Source of the DNA: Alteromonas oceanisediminis | Lineage (GTDB): Bacteria; Pseudomonadota; Gammaproteobacteria; Enterobacterales; Alteromonadaceae | Assembly (NCBI RefSeq): GCF_018474025.1 | Contig: NZ_JAHCTA010000001.1 | Coordinates: forward strand, 124,001 to 188,000 | DNA: 64,000 nt | Reading direction: 5' to 3' | Shown here: in pieces, positions 35,107 to 43,508 of the stretch | How the letters are laid out: each line of letters starts with the position of its first letter | Position numbering within the stretch: position 1 is the first letter of the stretch | The notes under the pieces: model-generated | Told to the model about the DNA's origin: nothing | The model's database searches: none | The model's input: only the letters and a program-made list of their open reading frames with translations | Position numbers and translations under genes: made by a program

Positions 35107-36553
35107 AGTTATCGTCTTTGGTACAGGTAGCTTATACGCAGATTTCATAGAACTCATCAGATGCCAATATCGAGTGGTCGCGCTGGTAGAATCAATGCCG
35201 AGACGGCAAGAGTTAGACGGCTACAGCGTCCATACTCCCGAATCAATTCTGTCTTTTGACTTTGATTTCATTCTCATACTGAGCAGCTATACAGCAGAAA
35301 TCAGAAAACGCCTCACAAGCCTTAGCGTCCCAAATGATAAGATAAGAACGCTCGACGAACTGAATGATGTGATCGATATCGCAAAAAATATTGTTTCGCA
35401 GGCAGTAATTACCTCCAATCTGCAAATGGTAAAGGGGGATTTCCTACCTAATGAAGCGTTGTCGGTCAGAATGGTGATTAACTCACTAGGCAAAGGGGGC
35501 GCTGAAAAGTCGCTGATCACTTTGCTCAGTTCGTTGGCGACTCAACCAGTATCAGTGTCGCTAATGAGTATATTTAGTGCAAATGAGTATCGCCAATTTA
35601 TTCCTGAGAATGTGACTGTTCTTTCGCTGAGTGATTATGTTGAAAATCAAAATGTGTTGCGGCTAGCACTACGCCATGCAACGCCTAGTCAAATAAATCA
35701 TTGGTTTGGAAATCGAACTTTTGATGTCGATATTGCATATATTGAAGGCTGGGCCACAAAGATTGTTGCATCAAGTGCTAGCAAAAAAAAGATAGCGTGG
35801 TGCCACACTAATCTCGCGGAAAATCATTGGACATTAAACTATTGTTTCTGGGATTCCACCGAGGAAAAATCCGCATATTCTCAGATGGACGCTCTTGTAT
35901 TTGTATCTTACGATAGTTTAGCTGGTTTTAAGTCACTCTATGAACTATCGAATCAGGCTTGTCATACCATCCCTAATTTAATTTGCACGCCAACAGTCAA
36001 TCAATCCATAAAGAAAGACGAAACCTTTTTTACTTTTGCGAGTGTCGGAAGATTAAACGTTATCAAAGGCTACGACCGACTTATTTCAGCATTCAGTCGT
36101 CTAATTCAAAGTGGTGTGAGTGCTCGTTTAATTATCTGGGGAGAAGGAGAAGAAAGAGCAAACTTAGAAGCTCAAATTAGACGCGAAGGTATCGAACAGT
36201 ACTCCGCGTTGCCGGGATTTGTCCCATCGCCATTTGATGGGAGAGAGCCCATAGACTGTTTTGTGTCGTCATCGTTGACCGAGGGACACCCACTTGCAAT
36301 TGGCGAAGCTTTATTGGCTCAGATTCCCGTAATTGCAACGACAAACGGGGGAAGCCAAGAGATCCTAGAAGACGGAAGAACGGGAATGCTTGTGAGCAGC
36401 TCCGTTGAAGGACTGTTTAACGGAATGTATAAAATGGCAACTTCGCCCAATGAGCAGATGAAATGGAAAGTGGCATCGTCGAAATCTCGGTTGCTGGATG
36501 ACAATAAGGTGACCTTACAAAAAGTAATACGGTTGATAGGTCTAAAATCATGA
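35090..36553 (+). CDS. GT4-type glycosyltransferase with N-terminal FGxGxxx Rossmann-like domain
   Basis: The 487-residue protein has two parts. Residues about 5-90 form a small nucleotide-binding-like domain (DRVIVFGTGSLYADF, then FDFILILSSYTAEIRKRL) seen also in three other proteins of this locus. From about 125 it is a GT4-type glycosyltransferase: VINSLGKGGAEKSLITLL, SVGRLNVIKGYDRLI and the E-x7-E region EGHPLAIGEALLAQIPV. No membrane segment. It probably adds a sugar from this operon to a growing glycan; donor and acceptor unknown. It overlaps both neighbours (17 nt and 4 nt), implying coupled translation. Confidence 0.82.
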   Translation: MNAADRVIVFGTGSLYADFIELIRCQYRVVALVESMPRRQELDGYSVHTPESILSFDFDFILILSSYTAEIRKRLTSLSVPNDKIRTLDELNDVIDIAKNIVSQAVITSNLQMVKGDFLPNEALSVRMVINSLGKGGAEKSLITLLSSLATQPVSVSLMSIFSANEYRQFIPENVTVLSLSDYVENQNVLRLALRHATPSQINHWFGNRTFDVDIAYIEGWATKIVASSASKKKIAWCHTNLAENHWTLNYCFWDSTEEKSAYSQMDALVFVSYDSLAGFKSLYELSNQACHTIPNLICTPTVNQSIKKDETFFTFASVGRLNVIKGYDRLISAFSRLIQSGVSARLIIWGEGEERANLEAQIRREGIEQYSALPGFVPSPFDGREPIDCFVSSSLTEGHPLAIGEALLAQIPVIATTNGGSQEILEDGRTGMLVSSSVEGLFNGMYKMATSPNEQMKWKVASSKSRLLDDNKVTLQKVIRLIGLKS

Positions 36554-38175
36554 CAAGTTCGGTTAGGCGTGCAGCAAATAACGACAGGAATTCACACGTA
36601 AATTTATCTGAGCACGCATTTGTGTTGTGGGGTTCTACTGGAGCCGCGTTTTATCTTTATAACATTTGCAAGTCAATAGATATTGATGTTGTGGTTTGCG
36701 ATCGAGCTCCCGAATGCAGGTTCTCATATTGGAAAGACGTCACCATTTTGGATTCGAACACATTGGGTCATTTGGATCCGGTGACAACGTCAATAGTCAT
36801 TTGTGCCGATGAAAGAGCTCACGGCCATTCAATATCCGCAGATGCTACAAAGCTGGGTTTCACCTCAATTCTCGGCATCGAGGAGTTTAAGGAGATCTTA
36901 CGGCTAGGTCTATGGCAAGAATCCACGATAGCTTCTTTTAACTTCCTTGCTGCGCTGGATAGTACAGCCAAGGATAAACATAACGCTATTTTGCTCGTAC
37001 CGCGATTTGCCACGGGTGGCTCAGAAATTCAATCTATTGCGATTGCGAGAGTTTTATCGAGAAACGGCTACTCTATCACAATGGTAAGTCTTACTTGCCA
37101 TAGCAATAACGACGCTCAATTTATGGAGAAGCTAGCCCTAGAAGGATTAGATTACCATTGCCTCCCTCCTCTGAGTTCTCCACGAAGAATCGATACATCG
37201 CGTCCTCTCGAAAATTCAGATTGCTTTCTCGGGTTACATTTAAGTGTGTCTGGTTTTCACTATTACAACGCTCTAGTTGAATACCTGTTGAGCCATTCGG
37301 TTTCAAAAGTTTTTTCGCTTTTGGATGATGCGAACATGATTGCTGGGCTGGCCGCAGCGCGAATCCCCTCTGTTTGCGCGATCCTATCGTTGCGGTCGAG
37401 CGCTCCACAAGGTCTTCTCAGTTATAATCCTAGTGCACGTTTTGTTTTTCCACTGAGTACTGTTTCAGCCGCATATCAGTATTTCAGCTCTCTAGACAAT
37501 GTTAAGTTGGTAGCAAATTCACAAAGTGGCCGAGAAAGTTATCTAAGATGGCTGAATTTATCCGAAGAAAAAGTGGGCCTGCTTAACAATATTATCAATA
37601 ATGAAGACGCGCGCTCCAACATTGAATTACGTGCAAAATTCTCCTGCCAGGACAACACGCAAATAATTATAGGTGTGATGCGCCTTGAAAGAGAGAAAGC
37701 ACCAGAAGACTTTGTATCGGTCATTGCGCGACTAAGAAAGCGCCGAAAAGACTTTATTGCTTTCCTGATAGGCGATGGTTCAATGCGGCAGGAAATTAGT
37801 TCGCTGATCTCAGAGCTGAACCTGACGGACTTCGTCATCCTGTTAGGAGCACAATTACATGTGCAATGTCTAATGAGACAAGCCGATATCTTACTTCATA
37901 CTGCTAAAGTCGAGGGGGTACCCAACGTACTTTTAGAAGCACAAATCAATAGATGTCAGATAGTGTGTACAAACGCAGGAAGTTCCGTTGATGCCCTTGC
38001 TGATTGCTATCATGATTTTATGTTTCATGCCGGTCAATTAGAGAAAATGGCTGGGGCTCTCGATGCCCTGATGGCTTCGCCAGACACTCAGAAGAAGATT
38101 CGGCAGACCGAGGGACAGAATTTTGTCAGCAATCACTATGGCGCTGAGCAATTGATGTCGTTCATCAACTGGTAA
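36550..38175 (+). CDS. GT4-type glycosyltransferase with N-terminal Rossmann-like domain
   Basis: The 541-residue protein repeats the two-part plan of its neighbour. Residues about 20-120 form the small domain (HAFVLWGSTGAAFYLYNI, then SIVICADERAHGHSI). The rest is GT4-like: LLVPRFATGGSEIQSIAIAR, GVMRLEREKAPEDFVSVI, GDGSMRQEI and EGVPNVLLEAQINRCQIV. Sequence divergence from the gene before it is large, so this is not a recent tandem copy. Start overlaps the previous stop by 4 nt. Donor sugar unknown; likely acts in the same glycan as the preceding transferase. Confidence 0.82.
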   Translation: MTSSVRRAANNDRNSHVNLSEHAFVLWGSTGAAFYLYNICKSIDIDVVVCDRAPECRFSYWKDVTILDSNTLGHLDPVTTSIVICADERAHGHSISADATKLGFTSILGIEEFKEILRLGLWQESTIASFNFLAALDSTAKDKHNAILLVPRFATGGSEIQSIAIARVLSRNGYSITMVSLTCHSNNDAQFMEKLALEGLDYHCLPPLSSPRRIDTSRPLENSDCFLGLHLSVSGFHYYNALVEYLLSHSVSKVFSLLDDANMIAGLAAARIPSVCAILSLRSSAPQGLLSYNPSARFVFPLSTVSAAYQYFSSLDNVKLVANSQSGRESYLRWLNLSEEKVGLLNNIINNEDARSNIELRAKFSCQDNTQIIIGVMRLEREKAPEDFVSVIARLRKRRKDFIAFLIGDGSMRQEISSLISELNLTDFVILLGAQLHVQCLMRQADILLHTAKVEGVPNVLLEAQINRCQIVCTNAGSSVDALADCYHDFMFHAGQLEKMAGALDALMASPDTQKKIRQTEGQNFVSNHYGAEQLMSFINW

Positions 38176-38204
38176 CCCTATTTTAAAGAGATGGGAAATA
38201 AAGC

Positions 38205-39185
38205 ATGAGCAGAATCAATACCAAGTCCGAAATCGAGAAACTATTCTCGCACCCGGTAACGGTAGCTGGTAACCAAATTACGGTATCGGAGACCAAGCCG
38301 GATGACAACCAACGCCAAACGAATAAAGTCTTTTCTACAAAGTGGAAGGCCTTTGACGAACAGAAAGACACTGACAAATTGTATAGCTTCCAAAAAGACT
38401 GGTATTTACAACTGTACGGTTTCCCTAGTGTTAAAGAGCTTCAAGCTTTTCTACAAACATGCGACGTTATTGTTGATGCTGGCTGTGGCCTAGGTTACAA
38501 AGCAGCTTGGTTCGCAATGCTGGCACCCGACGCGTTGGTAATCGGCATTGATTATTCTGATGCTGCAGTCCAGGCAGCTCAAAGATATTGTGCCGTCGAC
38601 AACCTATATTTTATCAAAGGTGATATTGCTCAAACTGGCATAGTTGATGGTATGGTCGATTACGTAAATTGTGATCAAGTTATTATGCACACAGAAGATC
38701 CGGAAAAGACATTTAGCGAACTTGTGCGGATAGCTAATGCAGTAACCGGCCAAGTTGCGTGTTATTTTTATGCCAAAAAGGCGCTTCCACGAGAACTGCT
38801 TGATGACTTCTTTCGTCATGAGTGTAAAAACTTAACTGAAGAACAGCTGTGGACCATGTCAGAGCAGCTTACTTTACTAGGAAAAAGACTTTCAGCTCTC
38901 GAGGTCGAAATTGATGTTCCAGATATTCCCGCCTTAGGTATCAAAGGGGGAAGACAAGATATTCAACGTTTTATCTACTGGAATTTCGCGAAGTGTTTTT
39001 GGAACGAAGAGCTTGGTCAAGACACATCAACAGTAACCAATTTTGATTGGTACAGTCCGAGCAATGCGAAGCGCTTCAGTGAGCAGGAAATTTTAACTCT
39101 ATTAAGCGCAAATAATATGGAAATCGAAACATTTCACTCCGAAGAAGCTTGTTTTTCAGGCCGATTTAAAAAAATCAGTCCTTAG
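38205..39185 (+). CDS. SAM-dependent methyltransferase
   Basis: The 326-residue protein carries a class I methyltransferase core from about residue 75: motif I VIVDAGCGLGYKAAWFA, then VIGIDYSDAAVQAA, FIKGDIAQ and DQVIMHTEDPEKTFSELVRI. The N terminus has FSTKWKAFDEQ and SFQKDWYLQLYG, seen in methyltransferases of polysaccharide loci. Target (sugar O- or N-methylation, or an anchored glycan) cannot be told. Last gene of the plus-strand operon; its stop overlaps the end of the convergent gene by 11 nt, with no terminator between. Confidence 0.82.
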   Translation: MSRINTKSEIEKLFSHPVTVAGNQITVSETKPDDNQRQTNKVFSTKWKAFDEQKDTDKLYSFQKDWYLQLYGFPSVKELQAFLQTCDVIVDAGCGLGYKAAWFAMLAPDALVIGIDYSDAAVQAAQRYCAVDNLYFIKGDIAQTGIVDGMVDYVNCDQVIMHTEDPEKTFSELVRIANAVTGQVACYFYAKKALPRELLDDFFRHECKNLTEEQLWTMSEQLTLLGKRLSALEVEIDVPDIPALGIKGGRQDIQRFIYWNFAKCFWNEELGQDTSTVTNFDWYSPSNAKRFSEQEILTLLSANNMEIETFHSEEACFSGRFKKISP

Positions 39186-40164
39186 CCCAATAGCATGGAT
39201 GAACTAGTAAGAGAATATCGATATGATTTGAGGCAATTTCGGGCACAGCTAGAAAATCGTGTTTCAACTGACGCGTTGAACGCGAACTGTCAAAGTGGCA
39301 ATCTTGAATAACGTATTGATGTTGACGAAAACGACTTGGAATGTCGGCATACCCAATGTCGAGTTGATCGACATTGTCAGCTATATAGCGTCCCATTACA
39401 GCGCGCCTCTCACTGAACTGGTCGCCCAAGCCGTGGACGGTTAGACCTCGAGGTCTCGCACCAAAACAACGCATAAACTCAGAAAGTTCAAATTCGAGGG
39501 CGGCAACGGAGTCAGACAATGCGTAGCAGCTGGTATGAAGCCCGAAATCACAACCTAACTCACGGTATTGAGTCACAAAATCAATCATCCTATCAGGTTG
39601 ATAATCAATACCATCCGTTCTAATAAATATCGCTGGCGTTATACCAATCGACAATGCGACATCCGTTAATCGTTGCACATTCTCACAGCATGCAACTGTA
39701 TCTATATCATATCGATGAAAACTTCGAGCTTTCACAGTGTTTAATGTAACAGCGTCATAAGAGCAAAATTCAGTGGATTGGTGCATTTCCAGTAAGGTTT
39801 GTTTATAGACCTTTAATGAAAACGGGGGATAACAGTCTCGGATGAGGGCAAAGTCAATGTTTTGGTAGGTTTCCATCAGTGACTTAAGCACATGGCGAAC
39901 ATCGAAGAGATCGGCACAGCAATGTCCCTTGAGTCGGGCTACGATTTGGCTGAAAAACTGGCTTGCAATAAGCACCGTGTCATTTGAAGTCAGAAGTGTT
40001 TCTTCTTTTGAGTGAATTGACGACAGAGCGTCCTGAGGATGACAGATAAACCCTTGAACGCTCTCACCAAAATGAGCCACTGCCCAATTCCAAATCAATC
40101 TCGCCGCATGTCCATGTCCAAATACCCAGATCTGGTGACGACTCGCCAAATCATTGACTAACAC
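39175..40164 (-). CDS. Polysaccharide deacetylase-like protein with N-terminal Rossmann-like domain
   Basis: The 329-residue protein joins a small N-terminal domain (about 8-95, HQIWVFGHGHAARLIW, TVLIASQFFSQIVARL) to a NodB-like fold. The deacetylase Asp-x-Asp is seen in FHRYDIDTV, but the metal motif H-[ST]-x-x-H appears as HTSCY (Tyr for the second His); LLLVHPCYW ends the protein. It may be an altered deacetylase or a non-catalytic relative. Start is GTG at 40164, directly after the methyltransferase TAA. It is the last gene of the long minus-strand glycan run. Function unproven. Confidence 0.65.
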   Translation of the reverse strand: MLVNDLASRHQIWVFGHGHAARLIWNWAVAHFGESVQGFICHPQDALSSIHSKEETLLTSNDTVLIASQFFSQIVARLKGHCCADLFDVRHVLKSLMETYQNIDFALIRDCYPPFSLKVYKQTLLEMHQSTEFCSYDAVTLNTVKARSFHRYDIDTVACCENVQRLTDVALSIGITPAIFIRTDGIDYQPDRMIDFVTQYRELGCDFGLHTSCYALSDSVAALEFELSEFMRCFGARPRGLTVHGLGDQFSERRAVMGRYIADNVDQLDIGYADIPSRFRQHQYVIQDCHFDSSRSTRQLKHDFLAVPEIASNHIDILLLVHPCYWAKD

Positions 40165-41022
40165 TTAAGTGACCTTAGTTGCGGTAATAATGGCCCCTGA
40201 TTTACTGCGCTCTCGCGAGAAGAGCGATAAAAAGGATAGATAAAAAAACTTTGGCGCGAACCAATCGCTCGACAAACCACTGCCTGTTTTAACAAACCGT
40301 TCAAACTGCTCGTGAAACAAAATGTCGGCAGCGATTTTTTTAGGACTATTTACCACGCTGTCTATCCGAAACGCACTTTGACTAATTAACGCCTCATACT
40401 CTTCCTCAGACAATAAAGTATGAATCGCTGTGCCGAAAGATAACGTTAGCTTAGCGATATAATCATCGTATGAGCGAGGAACCGCTGCACCGTATTTTTC
40501 CCTATATTTCTCAATCGACTCAGGATTTTTCTCGTACATTTCCTTAATATTTGGACGGCCAACTCCATTGACAAAAACGACTCGCCCACCCGGTTTTAAC
40601 AACCTATGAATTTCTGCAAGAAAGCTCTTAGGATTTTCAATCATGGTCAACACTTCCGAAGCTAATACAACATCGAAACTTGCATCAGCCAAATCAATTT
40701 GCTCTCCACTTCCATGGATAAATGTTAACTTTTCTTGCAAAAAAGTCGGAGTCTGGATCTTTTTAACGTAGGGGTTCACATCAATTGCAGTGACATGCTT
40801 TGCTAGCTTGGCCATCTCAACACTGAGGTACCCATTCGCACATCCCAAATCGAGCACTGTGTCAGAGCTTTTCAAATCGAGCGAGTCCATAATGTCTCGC
40901 GCTTGCAGTCGCTTAAACAGGTTGGCTTCGCCAAACAACCATCGCGCAACATTCTCTTTAAAATTTTTTCTTGGTATGAAACCAAAATTTCTGTAATTAA
41001 CTGATTTAGATGTTGTTAACAT
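40165..41022 (-). CDS. SAM-dependent methyltransferase (type 11)
   Basis: The 285-residue protein has a class I methyltransferase core: motif I TVLDLGCANGYLSVEMA (about 56-72), VTAIDVNPY, FIHGSGEQIDLADASFDVVL and LKPGGRVVFVNGVG. It lies between a sugar formyltransferase (55 nt upstream) and the deacetylase-like gene (0 nt). A sugar methyltransferase acting on the flagellar or surface glycan is the best guess; substrate not visible. Confidence 0.8.
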   Translation of the reverse strand: MLTTSKSVNYRNFGFIPRKNFKENVARWLFGEANLFKRLQARDIMDSLDLKSSDTVLDLGCANGYLSVEMAKLAKHVTAIDVNPYVKKIQTPTFLQEKLTFIHGSGEQIDLADASFDVVLASEVLTMIENPKSFLAEIHRLLKPGGRVVFVNGVGRPNIKEMYEKNPESIEKYREKYGAAVPRSYDDYIAKLTLSFGTAIHTLLSEEEYEALISQSAFRIDSVVNSPKKIAADILFHEQFERFVKTGSGLSSDWFAPKFFYLSFLSLFSRERSKSGAIITATKVT

Positions 41023-41077
41023 ACTTGCCTAACCACGCTACATATAATTCCAGTTATCGGCTAATTCCATCTTTGGT

Positions 41078-41992
41078 TTAATCAAAAAGTCTGGCTCCAA
41101 TTATAAAGGGCCAATTCTCGATCAAATTAGTTGAACTATGTTGACGCTGCACGTCAGTTAAAACAACTGCGTCAGGACCATTACCACATTTTACAAGGAT
41201 CCCCTGCTCTGTCCGTGCGATATACTTGCCCGGTTGTCCGAAACACGGAATTGATGAAGGTAGAAGCCGATGTATAAAATACCTACTACCTTTCTTGTCA
41301 AAAAATAATGGCGGATAAGGTGTCTGTAAGGCTCTGTTTAAACTATAAAGTTGGTCAGAGTGCAAATTCCAGTCAATTTCTGAATCCTCAGCACACCTCT
41401 GAGAACAATAGCTCACTCCGATTTCAGGTTGCTTCGCGGGTGTGCGATTAGATTCAAGATAATCAAATACTACATCACCAATGGTTTTGACAACGGCGTT
41501 CTCGAGTCTTTCTTGTATTGTGTTGAGATATTCATCTTTGTGAATCGAGATACGCCATTGTTCAATAATGTCTCCCTGGTCCACGCCTTGATCTATTTTA
41601 AACAATGTGGTCCCGACCACTGGCTCATTATTGATTATACTCCAAATGAGCGGAGCTCCTCCTCGATACGCTGGTAGCAAGGAATTATGGAGACCTATTG
41701 CACCCAACCGACATGAATGAATAGCGTCCACTGATATCAACTGATACCACCCGCAAACGAAACAAATATCAGGCTGGTACGAAATGAGAAATTGATTTAA
41801 TTCGTTGCCAGAAAGTACGTTGACTTGTAAACCTTTTTCCCTGCAGAAGGTATTGATTTCTTCAAAACGATGTCTTGGATCATGCCTATCGTCGGTAGTG
41901 ATCACCCGTATACTTGCTGAGGAGTTTTGCTTCAAAATACTCTTTAAGCAACTAAATCCCATTTGTTTGCTTATCACCAATACAATCTTCAT
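41078..41992 (-). CDS. Sugar N-formyltransferase-like protein
   Basis: Related to methionyl-tRNA and sugar formyltransferases that use N10-formyltetrahydrofolate. The protein (304 residues from the ATG at 41992; a TTG codon precedes it) shows LHNSLLPAYRGGAPLIWSII (about 101-120) and the catalytic-Asp region DQGVDQGDIIEQW, plus a C-terminal part resembling the FMT C domain (LQTPYPPLFF). The Asn two residues before the catalytic His in the usual N-x-H motif is Gly here (IGLH). Next to aminotransferase and epimerase genes it most likely formylates an amino sugar; a housekeeping tRNA role is unlikely given the context. Confidence 0.75.
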   Translation of the reverse strand: MKIVLVISKQMGFSCLKSILKQNSSASIRVITTDDRHDPRHRFEEINTFCREKGLQVNVLSGNELNQFLISYQPDICFVCGWYQLISVDAIHSCRLGAIGLHNSLLPAYRGGAPLIWSIINNEPVVGTTLFKIDQGVDQGDIIEQWRISIHKDEYLNTIQERLENAVVKTIGDVVFDYLESNRTPAKQPEIGVSYCSQRCAEDSEIDWNLHSDQLYSLNRALQTPYPPLFFDKKGSRYFIHRLLPSSIPCFGQPGKYIARTEQGILVKCGNGPDAVVLTDVQRQHSSTNLIENWPFIIGARLFD

Positions 41993-42002
41993 CAAGTAAT
42001 TC

Positions 42003-43508
42003 CTAACATCTTGGAGCGACTAACATAAACTGCTTGGATTCTTCGATTACGATAAATCGATTAAAACGTTGGTAATAATCAGGAATTTCTTTATGGAGAA
42101 ACGCGACAGCCGCTTTATCCACTAATATGAGGTCAATTGAAAACTCAATGATAAGTTCATCAATATTATTGTGCGGAAAAGGGTAACGAGGACCAAGAAG
42201 CCGTTTGTACCGCTCAGTCTGTTGATTGTCACCAATATTTGTATGGAGTGTAAGAATCCTATTGTTCATAGAGGGCTCCATATCGTACCCAGCATAAATA
42301 CCATAACGAAATGGAATGGTAAGTATCGTTTTATCGCGAACATTTGAAAACCAAGTTTGGATCAGTGCAACATTCTGTTGTTTTTTATTCTGTACCCTAC
42401 ACCGCTCTCTAAACTCGCCTAAATGTTTAATAAAAACAACTATAAAAGTGATCAGCATTAGGCCTGCAAGACCGATTGGCAACTCACTACCAAAACTGGA
42501 GACGACAATCAAAGATGGTATTATACAGAAATCTAAATAGCGCTCTGGTTCCCCTAAAAAACCCAGCCACTTTGTGCCGATTAAACTTGTTAAGACACAA
42601 CCTATCAGAGAAAATTGAAGCCAAATGTTCAGGTCCGATTGTGTTGCTGCATATAAAACAACCAGATTAAACGGGTTATCCAAGAGAATCCGGCACAAAC
42701 TGTTGTGAAATACGGTGGATACCGGCTTTTTTCTGGCTACAATGTCTGCCAGTTCGGCGTAATGGTCTTTTACGGTAGGATGCCGTGTTGCGAGATATGT
42801 TTTGTAGAAGTAACTGTGCCGAATTAATCCAGCTAACACCCGCAGTGAGTACCCCTTAGTAAGAGCAATCGCCCCAATACAATGCAATAAAAAATAGCTC
42901 AGATAAGCGAGCTTTCCTGTAAAGAGTGCCATCAATAGTGAAACTAGAAAAGTTGCCTGCCATGCAAATTTAGATGAGCAACTGAATACAATGAATAGGC
43001 CGACTGATATCGCATGTGCAAGGAAATTGCCGTCGAATTGTATCAAATAGACGTTTAAGAGAAGATAACACGAGCCAAATAAAATTCCCCATGCGCGCTC
43101 ACTAAAATGGATTGAGCGCCCATCATGTCCATAGAATAAACGGCATAAAGGGAGTGCTATGATCCAAGGTGTCACATGTCCATTTAGGAGAAAAAGTACA
43201 CATCCGGCGACGGCTACAAATATAATGTCAACAATGGTCGGTATCAGTCCTCCGTATTGTTCTACGAAATTCATTGATAACTTGCTCGCGTAAACGAAGC
43301 GATGAAAGCCGGTAGGATAATCAAATTTCCCTAGTGGATATAGCCACGAAAGATCTGAAGATTGCCCATCCGTTCTCTTGAGCTCTTTGACAAAACTTAA
43401 ATGCGCGAGATCATCTCCATACCGCTCGCTAATTTTCGACTTTTCATAAAAAAATGTTGCGCTTCGATAAGCTACTAGTACCAATACGCTGATCGCTACT
43501 TCAAACAT
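42003..43508 (-). CDS. Multi-pass membrane protein, possibly GT-C type
   Basis: The 501-residue protein (from ATG at 43508, GAGG upstream; an earlier GTG at 43553 would overlap asnB by 53 nt) has roughly ten hydrophobic segments in residues 1-395 and a soluble C-terminal part (about 396-501). Loops contain FDYPTGFHRFVYASKLS and LGFLGEPERYLDF, reminiscent of membrane glycosyltransferases of the GT-C fold, with the acidic motif not clearly placed. I do not recognise the family. Its place between asnB and the formyltransferase suggests a glycan polymerisation or transfer role. Confidence 0.6.
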   Translation of the reverse strand: MFEVAISVLVLVAYRSATFFYEKSKISERYGDDLAHLSFVKELKRTDGQSSDLSWLYPLGKFDYPTGFHRFVYASKLSMNFVEQYGGLIPTIVDIIFVAVAGCVLFLLNGHVTPWIIALPLCRLFYGHDGRSIHFSERAWGILFGSCYLLLNVYLIQFDGNFLAHAISVGLFIVFSCSSKFAWQATFLVSLLMALFTGKLAYLSYFLLHCIGAIALTKGYSLRVLAGLIRHSYFYKTYLATRHPTVKDHYAELADIVARKKPVSTVFHNSLCRILLDNPFNLVVLYAATQSDLNIWLQFSLIGCVLTSLIGTKWLGFLGEPERYLDFCIIPSLIVVSSFGSELPIGLAGLMLITFIVVFIKHLGEFRERCRVQNKKQQNVALIQTWFSNVRDKTILTIPFRYGIYAGYDMEPSMNNRILTLHTNIGDNQQTERYKRLLGPRYPFPHNNIDELIIEFSIDLILVDKAAVAFLHKEIPDYYQRFNRFIVIEESKQFMLVAPRC

